The translations under genes and the position numbers were made by a program. From UBA2040 sp002384725 (GTDB taxonomy: Bacteria; Bacteroidota; Bacteroidia; Flavobacteriales_D; Crocinitomicaceae), in NCBI GenBank assembly GCA_963926475.1, contig CAWUXE010000004.1:1-64000 (forward strand): a DNA stretch of 64,000 nt, read 5' to 3'. Within the stretch, counting starts at the first letter, position 1. Each line of letters begins with the position of its first letter. Positions 6,617-15,936 of the stretch are shown in pieces. Below the pieces are notes generated by a model, which was not told the origin of the DNA, did not search any database, and saw nothing but the letters and a program-made list of their open reading frames with translations.

Positions 6617-9481
6617 TTATCTTAAGACATTGATGTGACCTTTAAAAAGGTACGGTTCATCTGTTATTAAATCTTTGGCTCTAATGAACCAGTTGTATAT
6701 TCCTTCTGGAACTTTTTGACCGTCATAGGTACCATCCCATTCACCGTCAATATCTTCTGACTCCCAAATCAATTGGCCCCATCTGTTGCGAATTTCAACA
6801 TGGAAATCTTGTACATCAATTCCAACGATATGAACTCTCCATGTTGGATTGAATTCATCGCCGTCAGGTGTAAATGTATTTGGTGCGTATAGTATAACTT
6901 CTGGTTTCACCTCAACCGTTTGCATCGTTGTGTCCAAACAACCGAAGTCGCTTGTGACAATCAGTTGAACATCGTAGAAGCCAACTTCCCCTTCTGGAAA
7001 TTGTGAATTTGGTTCCGTTTCAATTGAAGTCGCTGGATTTCCATCTTGGAATGTCCACGCCGATTGATCAGCACCTACTGAAAAATTAGTAAATGAAACC
7101 TCTGTATTAAACATTGTCGGTATGCCTGGATAAAACTTGAATGCCGCAATTGGTAGAGGATGTGACACGAGGTAATTTGGATATGTTACCGAGTCAATAC
7201 AACCAAATAGGTTCGCCAATACAAGTTGCACGTTGTAAGAACCTTCCATCATTGGAGTCGTGGTAATAGAATCCATATTCATGTAGAATTGACCATCAGA
7301 CAAGAACCAACTTGCTGTGACATAGTCCGTTTGAGGTGTAGTCACATAAGGTCTAAATTCAGCTGGCTCACATTTTTCGGTCGTATCTGATATGAATGTC
7401 GGTACAGGTAATGGATGAACTGTTATTAGGTTCGTTAAGACCAATGGAGTTGACTCACATGCATCGTTAATCGTTACTGTATAATTTTGTGTAACTGGCG
7501 GCGAAACCAAGAAACTATGGTTTGCGCCTGTTCCAGTTGTTCCATCACTCCATGAGAATGTAAATGGCACTCCTATCCCATCTTGAGCGGTCGCAGACAA
7601 CATAGTTGTGTAACCCGGGCAAATAGATGCGTCTGGTGAAATTGTCCCTGAAATAGGAGGACGAACTGTCACAAAAATCGAATCTGGTGCGGATGGACAT
7701 CCGTTTGAAGATGTCGTGTAAACCGAATAATAAGTATCTACAACCGGCGAGCCATACTGTGTATCGCCTGTTCCAGGGAAATCAGCCCAAGTATACACAA
7801 ACCCTGCACCATTTGAACCAGTTGCAATCAAAGTTGCCATACCGTTCTCACAAACGAGTGTATCATTGCTTACGCTTATTAAAATAGCCGGTGGATCAGT
7901 CAAAGTAACTTGAGCACATGCTTGACATAAATTAACGTCACGAACACAAACATCATAAACTCCTGCCAAGAAGCCAGCACCCGGCACCGTAGACCAAGTT
8001 ACACCATTGTCATAGCTGAACTCAGTTGCATCTGTTCCAGTAGCTGTAATCGTTCCATCTGCCGCTCCATTACAAGTAGGATCCGTAAATGAAGTTTGTA
8101 TATCCATTTGTTTCACGAAGATCACAACCGTGTCTTTCACTATTCCACAAACTGGATTTGTTTCTGTTAAGATAAAATTATAAGTACCCGGTTGATTTGT
8201 TGTAACCGTCGGTGATAAATTATTTGCCGCTGGGAAGAATCCAACTCCTGGAGCAGGAACTACCGTTGGAGCGTAATATGACCAATTTTTAACGTCAGTA
8301 GCCACCGTTATAGTTCCATTTAGAAAGAATGCACTTCCGAAGCAAACTGTATCATCAACACCCGCATTCGGGAATATTTGAGGAACAACACTAACAACTG
8401 TTGTAGCAGCAGCCAAACATCCAACTCCTGAAACGGTAACACTATAAGTACCAGTATCCGTTACAGCTGCATTCGGTATAGTTGGGTTTTGAAGAGTAGA
8501 TGTAAATCCATTCGGTCCAGTCCAAGCATATGTAGTACCTGCAGAAGCGTTCAATTGAATTGTAGATCCTTCACAGTATGGCCCTGTATTAGAAGCAGTT
8601 ACTGCATTCGAAGTAGTAATAATTACATAACCATGTCCAGTATTTCCAGTAATTCCTTGAACACAAGAAACCTGTGCAACCGCATAACTCGATCCGCCGC
8701 CGCCAGCGCCGCCGCCGTTAGCACTTACACAACAGTTGTCCCCGCCGCCGCCGCCGCCGCCGAAGTAACCACCTCCTCCACCTCCACCGGAAGTACCGAA
8801 ACTTGGGTCAAAAGCCCCATTACCTCCTGTAGGTCCTACACCTGCAAATCCCCAAATACCAGCACCCCAAGGCGGGCCGCCAGCTCCAGGAGCAAATTGC
8901 GTTCCACCGCCGCCGCCAGTGCCAGTGAAGGGAGAACCTGCTCCGGCAAAACCGTTTACACATCCACCGTTACCTCCTGGTATAGTATATTGACCACTTT
9001 GTGCTGCAGTACCGCCGCCACCGCCGCCAACTACCTGGCGGGTAGCTAAAGTATACGGTGCGATTCTTACATCAGATGCACCGCCACCGCCGCCAGAAGC
9101 AGGGTGAGTTGTTGGTGCTCCGGTCCAGCCGTTACCACCGCCGTTCCAACCACCATTGATAGGCATACCTTGTCCTCCAACATTAATTTGAATGACTTGT
9201 CCAGCTACAACCGGAATTGTACCTGTCATCAAAGCTCCTCTACCTCCTGGTGAATTAGCTGCGCCACTTCCACCTTGTGCACCAGCACATGTAATCTGAA
9301 TCGAGGTAACACAAGCAGGCACTGTCCAATATTGTGCGGAACCTGTATAGTTGAAAGTTGTGTTTTGTTGTGCATTTCCTAGGGAACTTCCTATCAAAAT
9401 TAGAACGGCGATAACTGCATACGAACCAATTTTTGATAGCAAATTCATAGGTTGAACAAATTTCAGCATTGAAAATTTCAT
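6617..9481 (-). CDS. secreted glycine-rich, SprB/PKD-repeat protein with T9SS type B sorting domain
   Basis: 954 residues. An N-terminal hydrophobic signal peptide (about 12-37, ending near GNAQQ; the second methionine, MNLLSKIG, may be the true start) is followed by a glycine-rich domain (about 40-290) with runs such as GGGGGGG and YFGGGGGGG and a cysteine pair. Then come Ig-like or adhesin modules, including a SprB-type repeat (PTCNGAADGTITATG ... AGVYDVCVRD) and a PKD-like module (VSFTNFS ... GFYDVQLIV). It ends in a CHU_C/gliding-motility C-terminal domain, APNTFTPDGDEFNPTWRV ... GHINVLR, the signal for T9SS export and surface attachment. Likely a cell-surface adhesin; the ligand is unknown. 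The glycine codons form GC-rich triplet runs unlike the AT-rich neighbours. It stands alone upstream of an orphan copy of its own C-terminal domain. Confidence 0.85.
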   Translation of the reverse strand: MKFSMLKFVQPMNLLSKIGSYAVIAVLILIGSSLGNAQQNTTFNYTGSAQYWTVPACVTSIQITCAGAQGGSGAANSPGGRGALMTGTIPVVAGQVIQINVGGQGMPINGGWNGGGNGWTGAPTTHPASGGGGGASDVRIAPYTLATRQVVGGGGGGTAAQSGQYTIPGGNGGCVNGFAGAGSPFTGTGGGGGTQFAPGAGGPPWGAGIWGFAGVGPTGGNGAFDPSFGTSGGGGGGGYFGGGGGGGDNCCVSANGGGAGGGGSSYAVAQVSCVQGITGNTGHGYVIITTSNAVTASNTGPYCEGSTIQLNASAGTTYAWTGPNGFTSTLQNPTIPNAAVTDTGTYSVTVSGVGCLAAATTVVSVVPQIFPNAGVDDTVCFGSAFFLNGTITVATDVKNWSYYAPTVVPAPGVGFFPAANNLSPTVTTNQPGTYNFILTETNPVCGIVKDTVVIFVKQMDIQTSFTDPTCNGAADGTITATGTDATEFSYDNGVTWSTVPGAGFLAGVYDVCVRDVNLCQACAQVTLTDPPAILISVSNDTLVCENGMATLIATGSNGAGFVYTWADFPGTGDTQYGSPVVDTYYSVYTTSSNGCPSAPDSIFVTVRPPISGTISPDASICPGYTTMLSATAQDGIGVPFTFSWSDGTTGTGANHSFLVSPPVTQNYTVTINDACESTPLVLTNLITVHPLPVPTFISDTTEKCEPAEFRPYVTTPQTDYVTASWFLSDGQFYMNMDSITTTPMMEGSYNVQLVLANLFGCIDSVTYPNYLVSHPLPIAAFKFYPGIPTMFNTEVSFTNFSVGADQSAWTFQDGNPATSIETEPNSQFPEGEVGFYDVQLIVTSDFGCLDTTMQTVEVKPEVILYAPNTFTPDGDEFNPTWRVHIVGIDVQDFHVEIRNRWGQLIWESEDIDGEWDGTYDGQKVPEGIYNWFIRAKDLITDEPYLFKGHINVLR
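8742..8762. repeat. (CCG)7 trinucleotide microsatellite in a polyglycine tract
   Basis: Seven uninterrupted CCG units encode consecutive glycines on the minus strand. Similar shorter runs lie around 8692-8718, 8909-8920, 9012-9028 and 9080-9092. Slippage here would add or drop glycines without shifting the frame. Confidence 0.85.
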
Positions 9482-9533
9482 AGTTATTGTTTTTATTTAT
9501 GACGGTGGTTGTTGGGGAGGGTTGTCTAATTTC

Positions 9534-9541
9534 CAAAAATA
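9534..9541 (-). promoter_or_regulatory. candidate -7 box for the glycine-rich surface protein
   Basis: Minus-strand TATTTTTG fits TAnnTTTG, 52 nt before the gene. A TTG in the T run of the eno terminator is the nearest -33 candidate, but the spacing of 14 nt is short. Confidence 0.38.
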
Positions 9542-9558
9542 TCGAAAAATTAGTTCAA

Positions 9559-9582
9559 AAAAATGGGGAAGCCCCCATTTTT
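9559..9582 (-). terminator. intrinsic terminator after eno
   Basis: Arms AAAAATGGGG (9559-9568) and CCCCATTTTT (9573-9582) with a 4-nt loop. On the minus strand the second arm runs into seven T residues, correctly placed about 30 nt beyond the eno stop codon. Confidence 0.75.
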
Positions 9583-9609
9583 CAAAATTTAAAGAAAGTT
9601 TATCTGGTA

Positions 9610-10893
9610 TTAAAGGAATTTAAAATCTTTTCCTGGATAATATGCGCTCTCGCCTAATTCTTGCTCAATTCTTAAAAGTTGATTGTATTTGGCCATTCTA
9701 TCGCTTCGTGATGCAGAACCCGTTTTTATTTGTCCCGTATTCAAAGCAACTGCTAAATCGGCAATTGTAGAATCTTCTGTTTCACCGCTTCTGTGGCTCA
9801 TCACACAGGTATAGCTATTCTTTGTTGCCAATTGAACAGCATCAATTGTTTCCGATAGACTTCCGATTTGGTTCACTTTTACCAAAATTGAATTCGCAAT
9901 TCCTTCATTGATTCCGCGTTGTAATCTTTTGGTATTTGTTACGAATAAATCGTCTCCAACCAATTGAACTTTATCGCCAACAGTTTCTGTCAATAATTTC
10001 CAACCCGACCAATCATCTTCAGCCAATCCATCTTCAATAGATGCAATTGGATATTTATTCACCCAGTTTTTCCAATAATCAACCATTTCGGTAGGTGACA
10101 TTTTATCACCTGTTGATTTAAATACATACTGATTTGTCTCACCATTATAGAATTCAGAAGCCGCTGCATCCAATGCAATATAGACATCCTCGCCTGGTTT
10201 GAATCCTGCTTTTTCAATTGCTTCAAGTACAACTTGAATTGCCTCTTCGTTGGATCCAAGATTCGGTGCAAAACCACCTTCATCACCAACATTTGTAGAC
10301 ATATTTTTACTTTTCAATACACTTTTTAAGTGATGAAAAATTTCAGTTCCCCAACGTAATCCTTCATAAAAAGATTTTGCCCCAAAAGGCATCACCATGA
10401 ATTCTTGAATATCGATTAAATTATCAGCGTGAGAACCTCCATTTAAAATATTCATCATTGGTACCGGCAAAGTATTTGCTCCAACTCCTCCAACATATTG
10501 AAAAAGGCTCAAATCAGCTTCTTGCGCTGCAGCTTTAGCACACGCCAAAGAAACTCCTAAAATTGCATTCGCACCAAGGTTCGATTTGTTCTCCGTTCCA
10601 TCCAAAACCAACAAGATACTATCTATCTTTTTTTGATTAAAGATGTCCATTCCATTAAGTGCATCATTGATGACCGTATTTACGTTCTCTACTGCTTTTA
10701 GCACCCCTTTTCCAAGATACACTGATTTGTCACCATCTCTTAATTCGACAGCTTCATGAATACCAGTTGAAGCACCAGAAGGCACTGCAGCTCTTCCGAG
10801 AACTCCATTTACAGTAATAACATCTACTTCAACAGTAGGATTTCCTCTAGAATCTAATATTTGTCTTCCAATGATATGCGAGATGTAACTCAT
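9610..10893 (-). CDS. eno: enolase (2-phosphoglycerate hydratase)
   Basis: Glycolytic enzyme interconverting 2-phosphoglycerate and phosphoenolpyruvate. Full length (427 residues). Visible: N-terminal RQILDSRGNPTVEVDV, the GDEGGFAPN loop with the catalytic glutamate, the metal-binding aspartate and glutamate in ALDAAASE and SIEDGLAEDD, the GDDLFVTN aspartate, the catalytic lysine in SILVKVNQIGSLSET, and SHRSGETED. The ATG overlaps the carA stop in an ATGA junction, so translation is probably coupled to carA; a strong terminator follows. Confidence 0.97.
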   Translation of the reverse strand: MSYISHIIGRQILDSRGNPTVEVDVITVNGVLGRAAVPSGASTGIHEAVELRDGDKSVYLGKGVLKAVENVNTVINDALNGMDIFNQKKIDSILLVLDGTENKSNLGANAILGVSLACAKAAAQEADLSLFQYVGGVGANTLPVPMMNILNGGSHADNLIDIQEFMVMPFGAKSFYEGLRWGTEIFHHLKSVLKSKNMSTNVGDEGGFAPNLGSNEEAIQVVLEAIEKAGFKPGEDVYIALDAAASEFYNGETNQYVFKSTGDKMSPTEMVDYWKNWVNKYPIASIEDGLAEDDWSGWKLLTETVGDKVQLVGDDLFVTNTKRLQRGINEGIANSILVKVNQIGSLSETIDAVQLATKNSYTCVMSHRSGETEDSTIADLAVALNTGQIKTGSASRSDRMAKYNQLLRIEQELGESAYYPGKDFKFL

Positions 10894-11993
10894 GCTTTTG
10901 CTTTTTTCAAATTGTCAATAAACTGATCAAATAAATATCTTGAATCGTGCGGACCCGCCGAAGCTTCTGGGTGAAACTGAACTGAGAATATCGGTCTATT
11001 TTTAAAACCAATTCCGGCCACCGTATCATCGTTAAGATGAATGTGAGTTACCTCCATTTCATTGTGCGATTCTGCGCTGTTTTTTTCAATTACAAATCCG
11101 TGATTCTGAGAAGTTATCTCACCTTTACCCGTCAAAAGATTTTTAACAGGATGATTTATTCCACGATGACCGTTAAACATCTTCTCTGTTTTCAAACCTT
11201 GAGACAAACCTAATATCTGATGTCCCAAACAAATACCGAAAAGTGGTTTTCCGTCTTCAACGAGTTCTTTCACCAAATTGATTTCGTTGGGCATGGCAGA
11301 AGGATCCCCAGGGCCATTTGACAGCATGTAGCCATCTGGTTGAAAACTATCCAAATCGGTTTTAGTTGCATTATAAGGAAACACTTTGATGTGACATCCT
11401 CGCTCTACTAAACAACGAACGATATTCTTTTTTACCCCAAAATCAACCAAGGAAACTTTGAAGTCAATTTTCTTTGGTTTCACTTCATAAGGTTCAGTGA
11501 CGCTAACTTTAGAAGAAAGTTCTAAACCATCCATGGATGGAACTTCCTTCAGTTCCTTTTTTAATTCTTCAATAGATTTTCTATCCGAAGAAATTATTGC
11601 ATTCATAGCACCTTTGCTTCTGATATGTCGCACCAAAGCTCGTGTATCAACATCCGAAATTCCAACAGTTTCGTTGGTTTTCATGTATTCGTCCAGGGAT
11701 TGAAATCCTGACGGACGCGAATACCCGTCCGAAAACTTTTTGGTTACCAAACCGGATATTTTAATCCCATCTGATTCCACTTCTTCAGAATGAACCCCAT
11801 AATTTCCGATATGGCTTGTGTTCATTATAAGGATTTGACCAAGGTAAGAAGGATCCGTAAACACTTCTTGATAACCCGTCATTCCTGTATTGAATGCGAT
11901 TTCACCAGAAGTTGTACCTATTTTTCCAGTTGCTGTTCCATTAAATACAGTTCCATCCTCTAAAAGTAAAATTGCAGTGTTCATTTGATCCAT
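10890..11993 (-). CDS. carA: carbamoyl-phosphate synthase small (glutaminase) subunit
   Basis: Releases ammonia from glutamine for the large subunit CarB in arginine and pyrimidine synthesis. The N-terminal CPSase small-chain domain (LLEDGTVFNG, GEIAFNTGMTGYQEVFTDPSY) is followed by a class I amidotransferase domain with nucleophile C255 in GICLGHQILG and the His-Glu pair in FSVQFHPEAS. 367 residues, normal size. The start ATG at 11993 (MDQMNTA) has a second ATG three codons in; either is possible. carB is not adjacent; instead carA leads a two-gene unit with eno, an unexpected pairing of nucleotide synthesis and glycolysis. Confidence 0.95.
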   Translation of the reverse strand: MDQMNTAILLLEDGTVFNGTATGKIGTTSGEIAFNTGMTGYQEVFTDPSYLGQILIMNTSHIGNYGVHSEEVESDGIKISGLVTKKFSDGYSRPSGFQSLDEYMKTNETVGISDVDTRALVRHIRSKGAMNAIISSDRKSIEELKKELKEVPSMDGLELSSKVSVTEPYEVKPKKIDFKVSLVDFGVKKNIVRCLVERGCHIKVFPYNATKTDLDSFQPDGYMLSNGPGDPSAMPNEINLVKELVEDGKPLFGICLGHQILGLSQGLKTEKMFNGHRGINHPVKNLLTGKGEITSQNHGFVIEKNSAESHNEMEVTHIHLNDDTVAGIGFKNRPIFSVQFHPEASAGPHDSRYLFDQFIDNLKKAKA

Positions 11994-12009
11994 CTCAAAA
12001 AATTTCTCA

Positions 12010-12037
12010 CAAAATTACAATTCTCCTTCGGTTCAAA
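12010..12037 (-). promoter_or_regulatory. promoter of carA-eno
   Basis: Minus-strand TTTG (12034-12037) followed 16 nt later by TAATTTTG (12010-12017), a near-consensus Bacteroidota promoter. The predicted leader is only about 10 nt. Confidence 0.5.
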
Positions 12038-12253
12038 GGAAAAACTTTACCATAACTTCTACACAGGTTTATAAATTAATGAACAACATTCTACATTTTA
12101 AAGGGTTTTGATCCATTATTTCGAAGTTACGATTCAATGATATACAGTATATTGGTTCATTTAATGTTCATTCTCCTCAAAGAATACGTATTTTAGTTGC
12201 TCGGTTAATACCGTAATTAGAAACTATAAAGATCAAACTAAACAATAAAAAGA

Positions 12254-15200
12254 ATGAAAAATTCTACTCGCCTTTTTGCCAAAACAATCTTGTTTTCGGC
12301 CCTCTGCCTATTCAGCTTTGATGGTTCTGTTTTCAGTCAATCTGATTTTGGCATCAATTTTAAACATCAGAAATTCGAAATTTCGGCTAATCTATCAAGC
12401 GTAGATTTTTCGTCGGAAGATTTTAAAAGTAAGTATGATGGCTATACTTATGCCTGGATTCAGTTTAATGAAATACCAAATCTAGAAACACAAACTGCGA
12501 TTCAAAATAGTGGAGTTGAATTGATCAATTATATTTCAAATAGAACCTATTTGGCTCGCTTTAATTCGAATTTATCAAAGGACGTGTTTGTTGAAAATGA
12601 TGTTCGCGGAATATCTCCCGTGGTGAATGAAATGAAAATAGAATCTGAAATTGGCAATGGAAATGTAAATCCATGGGCAATTGATGGTCAAAATGCCAAA
12701 TTGACAATGATTATTTATGACGGTATAGCTATAGAAGAGATCATTCCACAACTTCAAGTTGCTGGTGTTGAAATATTGAATCATTATAGAGGACACCAAG
12801 TACTTGAAGTTTCCGTACCCATATCAGAAATTTCTGGTATAGGAGATCTTGGCTTTGTAAAATGGGTTGAAGAAATTCCTTCTCCGCCTGAAAAAGAAGA
12901 TTCAAGAGGTAAAAGTTTACACCGCTCAAATGGGTTAGATACCCAAACACCGACTGGAAGAAATTACACAGGCGCAGGAATCGGAGTTTTGGTTCGTGAT
13001 GACGGTATCGTTGGACCACATATTGATTTTGAAGGACGAATAGATAATTCAACAGCAACTGGTTCCGGTCAAACTCATGGTGATGGTGTTGCAGGGATTT
13101 TAACAGGTGCAGGAAACCTTGACCCAACAAAACGTGGAATGGCTGCTGGAGCAAATTTATATGTTTCGAATTATGGATCTAACTTTTTGGATGGGGCGAC
13201 GACAACTAGAATAAATAACGGCACTGTTCAAATAACGAATTCGTCTTATGGCGATGGCTGTAACGGAGGATATACAAATAACACTGTTAATGTAGACAAT
13301 CAAATCTTTAACAATCCTACTTTGCTTCACGTTTTTTCGTGTGGAAATTCAGGCACATCTAATTGTAGTTATGGAGCTGGTTCAGGCTGGGGAAACATTA
13401 CCGGAGGTCACAAACAAGGTAAAAACGTAATTGCAACTGCTAATCTTTATTATGATGGATCGCTTGTCAATTCAAGTAGTCGGGGCCCTGCATATGATGG
13501 TAGAATTAAACCAGATATTGCCGCAAACGGACAAAATCAATTATCGACAGATGAAAACAACACCTATTTATCTTTTGGTGGTACTTCTGGAGCTTCCCCG
13601 GGAATTGCGGGAATATCAGCACAGTTGTATGAAGCCTATAAAGACGCGAATGCTGGGGTGTTGCCCCCATCAGCTTTAATCAAAGCAACACTTTTAAATA
13701 CTACAAATGATGCTGGAAACGTTGGTCCGGATTTCAAATTCGGTTGGGGAATCGTAAATGGCTTGCGAGCTGGATTGCTTATTGAAGAAGGCCGCCATTT
13801 GACTAGTTCCGTTTCACACGGAAATTCAAATTCACATTCTATTTCCGTTCCAACTGGCACGAAACAGGTTCGTTTCATGTTGTATTGGATGGATCCTGCA
13901 GCTTTAAATGGTGCAAGTTCAGCATTGATTAATGATTTAGATTTGGTCGTTACAGACCCAAGTAGTGGTTCATATTTACCTTGGATCTTGGATCCAACAT
14001 CAAATGCTACGAATTTAAATTTACCAGCAACAAATGGTGCAGATCATTTAAATAACATGGAGCAAGTTTTAATTAACAATCCAGCAGCTGGAAGTTATAC
14101 AATTGATGTGAGTGGATTTGCTGTTCCGGTGGGGACGCAAAATTACTTTGTAGTTTACGAAATAATAACGGATGAAATAACGGTTACTTATCCGAATAGA
14201 GGTGAAAGTTTTGTTCCAGGTGAGCAGGAAACTATCCATTGGGATGCGCCAGCGTCTAGTGGTAGTTTTACGTTAGAATACAGTGTTAACAATGGTGGAA
14301 CATGGTCGACTATCTCAACAGTTCCATCTATTGATAGAAATTATGACTGGAATGTTCCTTCAAGCGTTTCAGGTTCAGCATTGGTGCGAGTAACTCGTGG
14401 TGCATCGTCAGATGTAAGTGATTCAATATTTTCTATCGCTCCTTTGGTGACAGGTCAAGCAATCACTCAAGTTTGTCCAACGACAATGACTTTTTCTTGG
14501 AATAGTGTTGCAGGTGCTGATAGTTATGATGTTTATGCTTTAGGAACTCAATACATGGAAATCATAGGCAATTCGGCAACAACAACCTATATACATACCA
14601 TTACAAACCCAACGAACCCAATTTGGTACGCTGTTGTAGCTAAAAACTCAACTAACGGATGGACAAGTAGAAGAACAATTGCTTCCTACTATGGAGGTGG
14701 TTTGATGAATTGCGCCTTTCCAAATGATGTAGAAGTTGTTTCTATCAACAATTCTAGTGGTGATTTCTCAACTTTGTGTAATGCAAGTGGAGGATTTCCA
14801 GAGATAACCATATTAAACGCAGGATCAGCCACTATATCAAACTTTCCAGTAACATACCAATTAACAGGCCAAGGTCTTGTTACGGAAACTTATACAGGAA
14901 CATTGGTTTCAGGTCAACAAGTAAATTATACATTCACTGCGCCATTGTCTATTTCAACGACTGGGAACTATACTTTGACATGCTCGGCTATCCTTTCTGG
15001 AGATGGAAACCCAACAAATGATATACAAGTAATGAATTTCTTTGTACAAGGCGTAGCAACCGCAATACCATTTTCAGAAGATTTCGAAGCGTCAGGTTTC
15101 TTGCCTAATGGTTGGAGTTTGGTGAATCCTGACACTGATATTACGTGGGTTGAAACTAGTGTGACTGGATCTTCAGGAACTCCTACTCAAGCTGCCTACG

Positions 15201-15847
15201 TCAATAATTACAGTTACAACTCTTCAGGTGAAATTGATTATTTTGAAACGGAAGCATTCTCAATTGGAGGTACAATTGCCACAATGACTTTTGATTTATC
15301 GAAAGCTCAATACAGTGGAACTTATGATGATAGTTTGAAAGTAGATATCTCGAGCGATTGCGGAAGCACCTGGACAATAATTTACGCAAAAGGAGGAACT
15401 ACCTTGGCAACGGTTGCCAATGTTGCTGGAAATTTCAGTCCAAGTTCCGCAAATGATTGGAGAAATGAATCAATTGATTTATCTGCATATTTAGGTCAAA
15501 ACGTACTATTCCGTTTTATTAATGTGACGGATTACTCCAATTCAACCTATGTTGACAATATCAATGTTACATCGAATCTATCTCTAGGTGAGTATAGTCC
15601 TTTGAACGTAGGCATCTATCCGAATCCAACGACAGATAAATTCACCTTGGCAATTGGTAATTTGAAGCAAACTGATTTTGAAGTTCTTATTATGAATAAT
15701 GTAGGTCAAATTATTAAAACGATTTCTACACTAGAATTTCAAAACAAAACGACTCAAGTAGAAATCTCGAATTTTGCGAATGGAGTTTACTACGTTCACG
15801 TGAGAGCAGGAGATTATACAGTTGTGAAGAAACTGATCAAGAAATAA
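12254..15847 (+). CDS. secreted S8 (subtilisin-like) serine protease with T9SS type A sorting domain
   Basis: 1197 residues. Signal peptide about 1-29 (LFSALCLFSFDGSVFSQ), a propeptide-like region to about 220, then a subtilase domain with the catalytic triad in order: D249 (VLVRDDGI), H275 (QTHGDGVAGIL) and S445 (GGTSGASPGIAG). Downstream: a jelly-roll domain typical after subtilases (about 515-645), an Ig-like module (TVTYPNRGESFVPGE), a fibronectin-III-like segment (about 745-825), a CARDB-like segment (about 830-940) and an anchor-J/MAM-like domain (IPFSEDFEASGFLPNGW onward). It ends in a type A sorting domain, GIYPNPTTDKF ... GVYYVHVRAG ... KKLIKK. Inferred to be exported across the outer membrane by T9SS. 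Substrate unknown. Transcribed alone and followed by a hairpin terminator. Confidence 0.92.
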   Translation: MKNSTRLFAKTILFSALCLFSFDGSVFSQSDFGINFKHQKFEISANLSSVDFSSEDFKSKYDGYTYAWIQFNEIPNLETQTAIQNSGVELINYISNRTYLARFNSNLSKDVFVENDVRGISPVVNEMKIESEIGNGNVNPWAIDGQNAKLTMIIYDGIAIEEIIPQLQVAGVEILNHYRGHQVLEVSVPISEISGIGDLGFVKWVEEIPSPPEKEDSRGKSLHRSNGLDTQTPTGRNYTGAGIGVLVRDDGIVGPHIDFEGRIDNSTATGSGQTHGDGVAGILTGAGNLDPTKRGMAAGANLYVSNYGSNFLDGATTTRINNGTVQITNSSYGDGCNGGYTNNTVNVDNQIFNNPTLLHVFSCGNSGTSNCSYGAGSGWGNITGGHKQGKNVIATANLYYDGSLVNSSSRGPAYDGRIKPDIAANGQNQLSTDENNTYLSFGGTSGASPGIAGISAQLYEAYKDANAGVLPPSALIKATLLNTTNDAGNVGPDFKFGWGIVNGLRAGLLIEEGRHLTSSVSHGNSNSHSISVPTGTKQVRFMLYWMDPAALNGASSALINDLDLVVTDPSSGSYLPWILDPTSNATNLNLPATNGADHLNNMEQVLINNPAAGSYTIDVSGFAVPVGTQNYFVVYEIITDEITVTYPNRGESFVPGEQETIHWDAPASSGSFTLEYSVNNGGTWSTISTVPSIDRNYDWNVPSSVSGSALVRVTRGASSDVSDSIFSIAPLVTGQAITQVCPTTMTFSWNSVAGADSYDVYALGTQYMEIIGNSATTTYIHTITNPTNPIWYAVVAKNSTNGWTSRRTIASYYGGGLMNCAFPNDVEVVSINNSSGDFSTLCNASGGFPEITILNAGSATISNFPVTYQLTGQGLVTETYTGTLVSGQQVNYTFTAPLSISTTGNYTLTCSAILSGDGNPTNDIQVMNFFVQGVATAIPFSEDFEASGFLPNGWSLVNPDTDITWVETSVTGSSGTPTQAAYVNNYSYNSSGEIDYFETEAFSIGGTIATMTFDLSKAQYSGTYDDSLKVDISSDCGSTWTIIYAKGGTTLATVANVAGNFSPSSANDWRNESIDLSAYLGQNVLFRFINVTDYSNSTYVDNINVTSNLSLGEYSPLNVGIYPNPTTDKFTLAIGNLKQTDFEVLIMNNVGQIIKTISTLEFQNKTTQVEISNFANGVYYVHVRAGDYTVVKKLIKK

Positions 15848-15866
15848 GGCAAATTAACATTAATGA

Positions 15867-15909
15867 AACACATTGGTTCCGATAGTTAACGGAATCAAGG
15901 TGTTTTTTT
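15867..15909 (+). terminator. terminator of the S8 protease gene
   Basis: Arms at 15867-15881 and 15890-15904, pairing at 13 of 15 positions around an 8-nt loop, followed by a run of seven T residues, 20 nt after the protease stop codon. Confidence 0.7.
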
Positions 15910-15936
15910 GTCTTCTTTTTCGTGTAGATTTAAGCA

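Noticed and set aside
8489..9049. Long plus-strand frame across the glycine-rich gene
   Set aside because: It is an antisense shadow of GC-rich glycine codons; the Ser/Arg/Thr-rich product has no family features and the minus-strand gene is strong.
9255..9536. Minus-strand frame overlapping the start of the glycine-rich gene
   Set aside because: Different frame from the signal peptide of the real gene and composition is random.
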